Source: JAKVKY01 sp964293585 (GTDB lineage Bacteria; Bacillota; Negativicutes; Acidaminococcales; Acidaminococcaceae). Taken from it: DNA of 15,432 bases. Both the position numbers and the translations under genes were made by a program. The stretch lies in NCBI GenBank assembly GCA_964293585.1, contig CAXYYS010000047.1, positions 1 to 15,432 of the forward strand, read 5' to 3'. Positions 7,781 through 13,793 of this stretch are shown here, in pieces; within the stretch, counting starts at the first letter, position 1, and every line of letters begins with the position of its first letter. The notes below the pieces were generated by a model. The model searched no databases. It was not told the DNA's origin and was given only the letters and a program-made list of their open reading frames with translations.

Positions 7781-8653
7781 AAAAGGCCTGATAGTAACAA
7801 CATTAACGTCTTTAATCATGTTATTGATGAGGATAACATCATAATCTGGGTGGATTACAAACAGGCTGGTAAAAAAGCAATGACCAGCGTAAAGCTTGAT
7901 GAAAAGTTTGATTTTATTGAAAGTGAGTTTAAAAATCAGTATTTGGCTGATCTCTTGATGGACCGGCATGAAGATATTAACCGGCTCCCGGATATTGCAG
8001 ATGTACACCCCATTACAAGATATTGTGTTGAAGGTGTATATGAAAGCGACTCTAGTATGTTTTTTATCGAAACAGATCCTGATCTGGTTGAAGCTATGGA
8101 GGATGAATTAGGAAAATCTTGGCCGGAGCTTCAAAAAGATTTGGAGGAAGATATTGATAGGTATCATCTTGAAACCTTGATTGAAGTACCTGGTGATGGT
8201 ACGTTGGCAACTTGTTACGGCAATCTTCAGTGTGCCTTTTCTGAAAAAATAAATGAGAAGATATTAGAGTTCCATGATTTAAAAGAAAGTTCTGATTTAC
8301 GCTATACGAAGAACCAAATGATTGATGCGATGGCGGCTGCCCATTATGAGGTTGATGAAATTGAGAGTGATGATCATAATATTCGTTTTGATGGTGAAGG
8401 CTCCCATATTTCTTTTAATAGTTGGAATGATTGCGCTGATTGGCTCGATGGCGTGGTATTCGATGATCAGGAAATTTCTGATAACGTGGAAAAGGTTCTT
8501 CATCCCGAAAGGTTTGAAACCAAAGATGTTTCCGAAGTTGTTGGACTAGCAAAAGAACCTGAAATTGACGTAAAAAAGTTATCTAAACCCTTTAGACGTA
8601 GTTTAAAACTTTCACGGCCGGAAGATAGAAGTAAAGATTGGGGGCGTGAATGA
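7778..8653 (+). CDS. Acidic protein of unknown function with shared C-terminal tail
   Basis: Not recognised with confidence. It has 291 residues, no signal peptide or membrane segment, and is markedly acidic through about 50-260 (clusters of D/E). Residues about 184-230 contain a compact segment with S-F-N-S-W-N-D-C-A-D-W-L-D-G, which recalls small domains found in polyvalent proteins of phages and conjugative elements; this is an impression only. The last 18 residues start R-S-L-K-L-S-R-P (274-281) and nearly copy the tail of the preceding protein. Start ATG 7778 shares its A with the previous stop, so translation is coupled. Its acidity would suit a DNA mimic, but there is no direct evidence. 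Confidence 0.82.
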   Translation: MKRPDSNNINVFNHVIDEDNIIIWVDYKQAGKKAMTSVKLDEKFDFIESEFKNQYLADLLMDRHEDINRLPDIADVHPITRYCVEGVYESDSSMFFIETDPDLVEAMEDELGKSWPELQKDLEEDIDRYHLETLIEVPGDGTLATCYGNLQCAFSEKINEKILEFHDLKESSDLRYTKNQMIDAMAAAHYEVDEIESDDHNIRFDGEGSHISFNSWNDCADWLDGVVFDDQEISDNVEKVLHPERFETKDVSEVVGLAKEPEIDVKKLSKPFRRSLKLSRPEDRSKDWGRE

Positions 8654-8655
8654 TG
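8597..8655 (+). repeat. 59-nt tail-and-junction block, copy 2
   Basis: Second copy of the block at 7722-7780, with identical length and placement relative to the stop/start overlap. It ends in G(5)CGTGAATGATG (8640-8655). Confidence 0.8.
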
Positions 8656-9225
8656 CCTAGGTATATTTTTTTAACTGATGAAGGGGTTACTATCGCTCCT
8701 AATGATGATACAGTGGAGAATTGTCAAGTACTTGGAATTATTTCCGGAGATAGTGCTGATGATGCAGAAAAAAATCTTTTGAAAGCAAATCCTTGGATTA
8801 AGAGTTGTGGCTTTACGTCTTGGTGGAGTGAAAGGCTTGGTGAAGATATTAAGCTAGCAAAAGAACGGTCTGCTAGTAAGAAAATTGTTTCTTCGAGTTT
8901 GCAAAAGCAAGGTCAGGAGTTAAGCGGGACATTTATTGGTATTGATACTATGGGTCCGGATTGGATAACTATTATCAAATGTTCTAATGGCTCCTATTAT
9001 GCGTTTACTGATGAGAGTCGTGAAGATGGTCATTTTGATGCATATGCGTGTGAAAAAAATGGCGAACTGTTGGATAAAAAACCACATGAGCCGGATGCGG
9101 TTGTTTTTGAAGTTGAACCAGGTAAGAATTATCGGATCTTGCCAGATAGGCATGAGATAAAACATGATTTGAAGCTTCGCAAGTCTGGTAGTCATGGTTT
9201 AGGTGTGGAACGGGGGCGAGAATGA
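8653..9225 (+). CDS. Unknown cytoplasmic protein of the cargo-like cluster
   Basis: Not recognised. It has 190 residues from ATG 8653; an in-frame ATG at 8650 adds one Met. I prefer 8653 because it keeps the same distance to the G-run as the single ATGs at 7778 and 9719. There are no membrane or signal segments. The N-terminal 70 residues look like a small mixed alpha/beta unit (Y-I-F-L-T-D-E-G, later K-A-N-P-W-I-K) and the second half is beta-rich (G-T-F-I-G-I-D to V-F-E-V-E). The tail H-D-L-K-L-R-K (171-177), then ...R-G-R-E, partly matches the preceding two proteins. Stop TGA overlaps the next ATG. Confidence 0.78.
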   Translation: MPRYIFLTDEGVTIAPNDDTVENCQVLGIISGDSADDAEKNLLKANPWIKSCGFTSWWSERLGEDIKLAKERSASKKIVSSSLQKQGQELSGTFIGIDTMGPDWITIIKCSNGSYYAFTDESREDGHFDAYACEKNGELLDKKPHEPDAVVFEVEPGKNYRILPDRHEIKHDLKLRKSGSHGLGVERGRE

Positions 9226-9227
9226 TG
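9212..9227 (+). repeat. Junction repeat copy 3
   Basis: G(5)CGAGAATGATG: the same stop/start/ribosome-site block as at 7765, 8640 and 9706. It encodes the ...R-G-R-E end of one protein and positions the next start. Confidence 0.75.
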
Positions 9228-9719
9228 AACGCGATTAATAATAAGTCTTTACCGCTGGCACCCAGGGAAAATGCAGAAGATATGCCGTTACACAAGTTAA
9301 AGGATATGTCTGATAGGGGCAAGTTTGATATTTGCGATGTTGTTCGTGTCGTAAATAATGAAAATGAGAGTTTAAAGTCTTTTGATGCGTTTTATATGGA
9401 TTACCTTGATAGTGTTTTAGAGGATAAGTCCAAGCTTGAGGTTTTGGAAATGGCGTTTGGCGGCCGAGGGTTTGATCCTACGCATGAGTTGTTCCGAATT
9501 GACGATAATAATAAGCTTGATAGTTTTGAGACAGAGAAGGAATATCGTAAATTTTTAAATGATAACCTGTGGAAGATTGTTGTCGAAGCGGATAAAATTC
9601 CTACGGTAAAATTTCCGGAAGAATATGTTTCTTGTCGGAAGGTGGCTTTCCATGATAAGACTAGGGGCAATACAAAGCTTAAGACTCATATTATTAAAGA
9701 AGATAGGGGGCGGGACTGA
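9225..9719 (+). CDS. Unknown small protein of the cargo-like cluster
   Basis: Not recognised. It has 164 residues from ATG 9225 (9222 is an alternative ATG), is soluble and mixed-charge, with a helical middle (F-D-A-F-Y-M-D-Y-L-D-S-V-L-E-D). The C-terminus T-K-L-K-T-H-I-I-K-E-D-R-G-R-D is the weakest version of the shared tail: the basic/Leu motif lies closer to the end, but the R-G-R-(E/D) end is kept. Coupled to both neighbours by one-base stop/start overlaps. Confidence 0.75.
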   Translation: MNAINNKSLPLAPRENAEDMPLHKLKDMSDRGKFDICDVVRVVNNENESLKSFDAFYMDYLDSVLEDKSKLEVLEMAFGGRGFDPTHELFRIDDNNKLDSFETEKEYRKFLNDNLWKIVVEADKIPTVKFPEEYVSCRKVAFHDKTRGNTKLKTHIIKEDRGRD

Positions 9720-9721
9720 TG
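9706..9721 (+). repeat. Junction repeat copy 4
   Basis: G(5)CGGGACTGATG: the last of the four matching junctions. Across the four copies 13 of 16 positions are invariant (consensus G(5)CGNGAMTRATG). Confidence 0.75.
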
Positions 9722-10189
9722 TCTTCTGATGAGAATATTGATAGTATCAGTAAGAAATTAGAGGTTGCCTGTGATGAAAAGCTTCAGAAGGCTTTTGATA
9801 AGGTCACTGACCGCGTTATCCTTAAATATTTAAAAGCTATTGCTCGCAAAGGTAGGGAAAATTGTCATATTGACCAGTTCCAGGATGATTTATACTCGCA
9901 TTTGAAAAAGGCATTTAATGATATTTATGTTGCGAGTGTGGAGAAATATGGCCGTGGGTCTTCTAAGGCCCAGACGATATCGTTCTATTCTTATGATTTA
10001 CAGTTTACTAATCAATGGAAGGGGGCCTTTAAAAAATTTCGTGACATTGATTTTCAATATTCGATTGATGATAAGAAGTTTAGGGCTCTTAGGGATGATT
10101 ATCTTGATAAAAAAGGTATTTTTGCAAAACCAAATTTGAAGGTTAAGTCTAAAGCTGTTAAGTCTGATGAATTAAGTATAGAAAGGTAG
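9719..10189 (+). CDS. Unknown helical protein
   Basis: Not recognised. It has 156 residues, mostly helical and basic towards the end, with no membrane segment. The central stretch S-F-Y-S-Y-D-L-Q-F-T-N-Q-W-K-G is aromatic-rich. The C-terminal part reads P-N-L-K-V-K-S-K (about 138-145) and ends 17 residues after the Leu, which fits the spacing of the shared tail although it lacks the R-G-R-E end. Start ATG 9719 overlaps the previous stop; the next ORF begins 10 nt downstream. Confidence 0.75.
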   Translation: MSSDENIDSISKKLEVACDEKLQKAFDKVTDRVILKYLKAIARKGRENCHIDQFQDDLYSHLKKAFNDIYVASVEKYGRGSSKAQTISFYSYDLQFTNQWKGAFKKFRDIDFQYSIDDKKFRALRDDYLDKKGIFAKPNLKVKSKAVKSDELSIER

Positions 10190-10199
10190 GTATTCCATT

Positions 10200-10325
10200 A
10201 TGAAGGATGAGGTTGAATTTAGCTTAGAGGATGCTGTTAAATATGGTTATTTTATTGATGAAGGAATTACCGATAGCGAGGTAGCGGAAGATAGTGATCC
10301 GGAAGCTGGTGATGTGAATGAATGA
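10200..10325 (+). CDS. 41-residue highly acidic small ORF overlapping ardC
   Basis: ATG 10200 follows GGTAGG at a normal distance, and the frame ends in TGA 10323-10325, 8 nt inside ardC. It contains 15 D/E and only two Lys in 41 residues. No family is recognised. The good ribosome site, tight packing and overlap with ardC argue that it is translated and couples to ardC, which has only a weak ribosome site of its own. It could be a tiny DNA mimic or just a translational leader. Confidence 0.6.
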   Translation: MKDEVEFSLEDAVKYGYFIDEGITDSEVAEDSDPEAGDVNE

Positions 10326-11358
10326 TTATATTGCCAAGCAAATCAAAAAGGTTGATGAATATCATAAGGAAATTGCGAATAAGATTATTGAGCAAATTAT
10401 GTCTGGTAAGTTAGACTGGATACGTCCATGGTCTACCGGTATATTTCCTCATAATCTTGAAGCCAAGGAAAGTGTTCATTATCAAGGAATAAATATTTGT
10501 ATACTAGCTATGGCTGCTGCTGAAAATCATTATGAAGATCCGCGGTGGCTTACATTTAATCAGGCCAGGAAGTTAAATCTTCATGTTAAAAAAGGGGCTA
10601 AGTGTACCCGTATTGAAGTTTGGCGTAATCCTGATGAGGAAAAAAGATATAAAGCTAAAAAGAAAGGTTTGATTGATGATAAAGAGGATGAAGACTCTGA
10701 GGATGATAAGGAAAAGAAGAAATCACGTGTATATCATGGGTTTGATTACCTGTTTAATGCTGAACAGGTTGAAGGATTAGAACCTTATAAACAACCAGAA
10801 CGTACCTGGAAACCTTGTGAGCGTGCTGAGACGGTGATTAAAGCCTCTGGCGTAACCGTTTATCATGACGGTGGTGATTCGGCGTTTTATCGGCCTTCTA
10901 CTGATGATATTCATTTGCCGGCCCTTCATCAGTTCCCGGCCATGGAAGAATATTATAGTACCGTGCTTCATGAGTTAAGCCATTCTACCGGCCATCCCAG
11001 CAGGTTAAAAAGGGATATTTCTAATTCTTTTGGTTCTCCTGGTTATGCTAAGGAAGAACTTCGTGCTGAACTTGGTTCAATTATGCTATGTACAGAAGTG
11101 GGTATTGATCGTTTGTCTTATGTTGAAAAGATGGGCGCTGCATACATGCAATCCTGGCTTGCTCCTTTAAAAGAAGATTTTAATGAAATTTTTAGGGCAG
11201 CTGCGGATGCGAATAAGATTTGTAAGTTCCTTTTGGAGAAGGAAAGGGTATATTTAAAAACTATTGAACAGTCTAAGATGGACGATAAACCTAAAAAAAA
11301 TTTGGCATTAGTGCCAAAATCTAGGGATAGTTCTAATCAACTTGGTGCTGAATTATAG
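10318..11358 (+). CDS. ardC: ArdC-like antirestriction protein (ssDNA-binding domain plus zincin metallopeptidase)
   Basis: A 346-residue protein. The N-terminal 130 residues resemble the ArdC/DUF1738 single-strand DNA-binding domain (I-I-E-Q-I-M-S-G-K-L-D-W-I-R-P-W, then G-I-N-I-C-I-L, W-L-T-F-N-Q-A). A very charged insertion at about 115-145 separates it from a metallopeptidase domain with H218-E-L-S-H222, followed by S-T-G-H and E-E-L-R-A-E near 246-251, a likely source of the third ligand. ArdC of plasmid pSa protects incoming DNA from restriction, and the related N-domain of RP4 TraC is associated with protein transfer to the recipient. The end K-N-L-A-L-V-P-K (from about 327) loosely fits the shared tail. 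It is the last gene of the operon before a terminator. Confidence 0.88.
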   Translation: MNDYIAKQIKKVDEYHKEIANKIIEQIMSGKLDWIRPWSTGIFPHNLEAKESVHYQGINICILAMAAAENHYEDPRWLTFNQARKLNLHVKKGAKCTRIEVWRNPDEEKRYKAKKKGLIDDKEDEDSEDDKEKKKSRVYHGFDYLFNAEQVEGLEPYKQPERTWKPCERAETVIKASGVTVYHDGGDSAFYRPSTDDIHLPALHQFPAMEEYYSTVLHELSHSTGHPSRLKRDISNSFGSPGYAKEELRAELGSIMLCTEVGIDRLSYVEKMGAAYMQSWLAPLKEDFNEIFRAAADANKICKFLLEKERVYLKTIEQSKMDDKPKKNLALVPKSRDSSNQLGAEL

Positions 11359-11372
11359 TATAAATTTATTTC

Positions 11373-11390
11373 AAAAACAACATTTTTCCC
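11373..11390 (+). repeat. 18-bp direct repeat, copy 1
   Basis: AAAAACAACATTTTTCCC, identical to 11465-11482. It lies just after ardC, before the terminator stem. Confidence 0.8.
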
Positions 11391-11409
11391 TTTTTTATTT
11401 TTTGTTTTG

Positions 11410-11436
11410 AAAGCCCGCTAAATAGTGGGCTTTTTT
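11410..11436 (+). terminator. Rho-independent terminator after ardC
   Basis: An 11-bp stem (AAAGCCCGCTA / TAGTGGGCTTT, one G-T wobble) is followed by TTTTTT. It ends the topB-ardC operon and insulates the HipB-like unit downstream. Confidence 0.88.
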
Positions 11437-11464
11437 GTTATATGAAACGTTCTTTTCTATATTT

Positions 11465-11482
11465 AAAAACAACATTTTTCCC
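11465..11482 (+). repeat. 18-bp direct repeat, copy 2
   Basis: Exact second copy of 11373-11390, offset 92 bp, on the other side of the terminator and upstream of the HipB-like promoter. Confidence 0.8.
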
Positions 11483-11500
11483 CTTGTTTTTTTATAAATA

Positions 11501-11516
11501 TATACGAATTAGTATT
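11501..11516. promoter_or_regulatory. Candidate HipB-like operator O1 (overlaps -35)
   Basis: TATAC-GAATTA-GTATT: dyad with half-sites TATAC/GTAT and a 6-bp spacer. Its right edge runs into the -35 TTGACA. Confidence 0.55.
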
Positions 11517-11543
11517 GACAAGAGCTATACTTTTTAGTATAAT
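11515..11543 (+). promoter_or_regulatory. Consensus sigma-70 promoter of the HipB-like unit
   Basis: TTGACA (11515-11520), 17-bp spacer, TATAAT (11538-11543), both hexamers perfect. Expected initiation near 11550 gives a short leader with AAAGGTGG as ribosome site. Such a strong promoter needs repression, which the two overlapping dyads could provide. Confidence 0.9.
11526..11541. promoter_or_regulatory. Candidate HipB-like operator O2 (overlaps -10)
   Basis: TATAC-TTTTTA-GTATA: the same dyad as O1 with a start-to-start distance of 25 bp; the two share TATAC-N3-TTAGTAT. It fills the promoter spacer and enters the -10. Confidence 0.6.
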
Positions 11544-11566
11544 ATAAGCAGAAAGGTGGCGTAATT

Positions 11567-11848
11567 ATGAGCGTTAACAAAGAAACAGAAAAGTTTATTT
11601 TAAAGCTGAAAAAGTTACGGGAATCTAAGGGATTAAGCCAGTATAAGTTAGCAGAATTATCCGGAGTGGCCCAGCCAATCATTAACCGTATGGAACAGGG
11701 AGTTAACAGCCCCAATGTTGATACGGTCGTAAAGATCCTGGCCCCTCTTGGGAAAAAGCTTGACGTCGTTTCTTACGGTGAACCGGTAGAGAATGTAATC
11801 ATACCTGCTGCAGATCGTAAGTATTTAATTAAGGAACGTAAAAAGTAG
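11567..11848 (+). CDS. HipB-like XRE regulator (antitoxin-type)
   Basis: A 93-residue protein with a helix-turn-helix at about 12-65 (L-R-E-S-K-G-L-S-Q-Y-K-L-A-E-L-S-G-V-A-Q-P-I-I-N in the DNA-binding part). It then has a short L-G-K-K-L-D-V-V beta-strand, as in HipB, which dimerises through such a strand, and a basic end. HipB proteins repress their operon and neutralise the HipA kinase. Its own promoter carries two matching dyads. The HipA-like gene is not immediately adjacent: a membrane-protein gene lies between. The regulator call is firm; the HipB role depends on the downstream kinase. Confidence 0.85.
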   Translation: MSVNKETEKFILKLKKLRESKGLSQYKLAELSGVAQPIINRMEQGVNSPNVDTVVKILAPLGKKLDVVSYGEPVENVIIPAADRKYLIKERKK

Positions 11849-11856
11849 GTGTGATT

Positions 11857-12348
11857 ATGACAGAAGTCATGGCGCGTGATGCTGTTATTGATAAGATTGA
11901 AAAATTATTGGTGTTTGCTGAGAAAAATTCTTTACCTGGTGAAGCCCGTAATGCCAAAGCTGAAGCTTACAAGCTCATGGCCGATTATGAGATTGATGAG
12001 GATATGCTTTTTAACAAAGCACAAACTGCCACGGCACAGGACCAGGAGCCTGAAGTTGAGCAAGATTCTGTTTTAAGCTCTCTATTAATATTGGTCAAGA
12101 GTCTATTAGTTGCATTATTTGTTATTTTAAAAAGCGTATTATCTCATTGCCTAAGTCCAATTATCTTTGGATCTGTCCTCTATTATCTGGGGATTACCGC
12201 TTTTGGTATTCCTTTTTCCTGGAAGGGGTTTTATTGGACGGTAGTTCTCTGCATTTTGTTTGCCAACTTACAATATCTGCTTATCCTGGCCATCCTGCAG
12301 GGTGCAGGTTATGCCATTTACGAGGCCGTCTTGCAATATTTGAAATAA
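11857..12348 (+). CDS. DUF2786-like N-terminus fused to a membrane domain
   Basis: Residues about 5-50 (I-D-K-I-E-K-L-L-V-F-A-E-K-N, then A-R-N-A-K-A-E-A-Y-K-L-M-A-D-Y-E-I) resemble DUF2786, a small helical domain frequent in phage and mobile-element proteins. After an acidic linker, three or so hydrophobic helices fill about residues 68-160. ATG 11857 is preferred because AGGTG lies 5 nt upstream; GTG 11851 overlaps that ribosome site. It is 8 nt after the HipB-like gene, so in the same transcript. The function is unknown; a membrane component of the HipBA-like module or a separate exclusion or sensor protein are both possible. Confidence 0.78.
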   Translation: MTEVMARDAVIDKIEKLLVFAEKNSLPGEARNAKAEAYKLMADYEIDEDMLFNKAQTATAQDQEPEVEQDSVLSSLLILVKSLLVALFVILKSVLSHCLSPIIFGSVLYYLGITAFGIPFSWKGFYWTVVLCILFANLQYLLILAILQGAGYAIYEAVLQYLK

Positions 12349-12366
12349 TTACGATTATGCTATAAT
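12340..12366 (+). promoter_or_regulatory. Extended -10 promoter before the HipA-like gene
   Basis: TG-C-TATAAT at 12358-12366 is a perfect extended -10. TTGAAA at 12340-12345 is a -35 candidate with a short 15-bp spacer. It would let the kinase gene be transcribed apart from the HipB-like regulator. CGGAGG follows 7-12 nt before the ATG. Confidence 0.55.
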
Positions 12367-12393
12367 ATCCTTAATATCGGTACGGAGGCTTAT

Positions 12394-13692
12394 ATGGACA
12401 AGGTTTTACTGAATCATTACAAATTGATGAATAAGGATACAGCCCTGATAGAGTTTACCCTTTACAGTACCGTTAAGACAGGGTTTGGTACTTCTGAAAC
12501 GGTTTATTTCCTGGGGATAGACAAGGTGCATGATAAGCACAGCGACCTGTTTCCCAAGAACGCCCCGTTCGGTTTTAATAACAACAACCTTTTGGAATGG
12601 ATCAAGAAACGCAAGGCCCCAAGGAACAGGGCTTTCATCGAAAAAGTCTTTGATTCCATTGACGACAGCCATAATCCGCTTAAATACGTGGATATCACGC
12701 ACGCGCTTTCATTGAATGATTCTTTTTGGATTGACAACGACATAGCTCCCACAAAATGGTCGTCCTGCAACCTGTACCGGCATCCTTTTAACACGCTCCT
12801 GGCGCAAGTTGCCTTTACCGGTTATTCCCATAAGATATCCGGGCTGATAACATCCCCAGAGGTGACATCCAACGGTGCGCAGAAGAAATGCTGGCTTAAC
12901 CGGCCGGACGGCATCTACTTGATGAAAGGGGATAGCTTCTTCAGTAACTCGGATAACAGGAACCAGGCCACGTCCGAATTTTATGCCGCCCAAGTTGCGG
13001 CAGCCATGGGAATTGAGCATATAAGTTATAACCTGGAAGAGTTTAACCATGAAGATAAGTCAAAGGAGACCGTATGCCTTTGCAAGCTTTTCACCAGTGA
13101 GGATATTGGTTTTGTGGATGCTTATACCTATTTCAAGGCCTTACATGTGGATATAGATAACAGGGACGAATCGGACATAGCCTATCATGTAGATCTGGCT
13201 AATGCTTTCGGCCTTGAAAAGTATGAGGACATGATGGTGCTTGATTCCCTGATCCTGAACAAGGACCGGCACCTGGGGAACTTTGGTTTCCTTGTCGATA
13301 ACAATACGGGCAGGTTCTTGCGGCCGGCGCCAATCTTTGACAACGGTTATTCCCTTTTGTGCAACGAGGCGGTTGCCAATTTTAAGAAATACAAAGATGA
13401 TGTACCCGCCCTGATCAAACAATCCCCGTCCGGGAAATTCCTAAATTTTGATACCGCTGCCAAGTGGTTCGTCCAGCCGCGGCATATCCCGGCCCTGAGA
13501 AAGCTGGTTAATTTTAAGTTTAAGCGGCATCCTGAATCTGCCTGCAATATCTCGGAAGCATCCCTGGCCGTCCTGGAAAAAGTGATCCAGTCCAGGGCTC
13601 GCAGCTTGCTGGAAATAAGCAAGGAAAAAGGACCCCATAAATCCTTACGGTTATCAAGAAGCAAGCAGCCTGATGATGAACATCTATTGTGA
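12394..13692 (+). CDS. HipA-like serine/threonine kinase
   Basis: A 432-residue protein. The C-terminal half has the HipA-family kinase signatures: nucleotide-binding segment S-P-E-V-T-S-N-G-A-Q-K-K-C-W with D-G-I-Y-L-M-K-G (about 149-175), catalytic loop N-K-D291-R-H-L-G-N296-F-G, and metal-binding I-F-D316-N-G. HipA phosphorylates glutamyl-tRNA synthetase in E. coli; the substrate here is unknown, and many HipA-like proteins differ. The N-terminal 140 residues do not obviously match the classic HipA N-subdomain. Base and codon use differ from neighbours (many AAC, GAC, TTC, CGG, CTG codons; hand counts of 28 and 33 G+C in two 60-base rows against 23 in a row of the upstream operon), suggesting separate acquisition. 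Its end, K-S-L-R-L-S-R-S at 416-423, matches the tail of the pentapeptide and acidic proteins. Confidence 0.87.
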   Translation: MDKVLLNHYKLMNKDTALIEFTLYSTVKTGFGTSETVYFLGIDKVHDKHSDLFPKNAPFGFNNNNLLEWIKKRKAPRNRAFIEKVFDSIDDSHNPLKYVDITHALSLNDSFWIDNDIAPTKWSSCNLYRHPFNTLLAQVAFTGYSHKISGLITSPEVTSNGAQKKCWLNRPDGIYLMKGDSFFSNSDNRNQATSEFYAAQVAAAMGIEHISYNLEEFNHEDKSKETVCLCKLFTSEDIGFVDAYTYFKALHVDIDNRDESDIAYHVDLANAFGLEKYEDMMVLDSLILNKDRHLGNFGFLVDNNTGRFLRPAPIFDNGYSLLCNEAVANFKKYKDDVPALIKQSPSGKFLNFDTAAKWFVQPRHIPALRKLVNFKFKRHPESACNISEASLAVLEKVIQSRARSLLEISKEKGPHKSLRLSRSKQPDDEHLL

Positions 13693-13711
13693 TTTTTGAT
13701 ACGTTTAGCAC

Positions 13712-13738
13712 TTGTATAAATTATATAAATTGATACAA
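13712..13738. repeat. Inverted repeat upstream of the methyltransferase promoter
   Basis: TTGTAT (13712-13717) and ATACAA (13733-13738), 15 bp apart, just upstream of the -10 at 13758. Possible operator for the methyltransferase or another regulator; no function is shown. Confidence 0.4.
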
Positions 13739-13754
13739 ATCTTCTAATTATATG

Positions 13755-13763
13755 TGTTATAAT
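13755..13763 (+). promoter_or_regulatory. Extended -10 promoter of the methyltransferase gene
   Basis: TG-T-TATAAT, a perfect extended -10, with no good -35 at normal spacing. GGAGG at 13777-13781 is the ribosome site, 12 nt before the ATG (long). Confidence 0.65.
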
Positions 13764-13793
13764 AAATAGACTATCTGGAGGTTTTTATATAAT

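Noticed and set aside
6970..11203. Avoidance of CAGCTG as a sign of long exposure to the PvuII-like enzyme
   Set aside because: My scan found two CAGCTG sites (6970-6975 and 11198-11203), about what base composition predicts for this length, so no depletion.
12709..13711. Several long minus-strand ORFs over the HipA-like gene
   Set aside because: They arise from the GC-rich codon pattern of the plus-strand gene, which has intact kinase motifs; none resembles a known protein.
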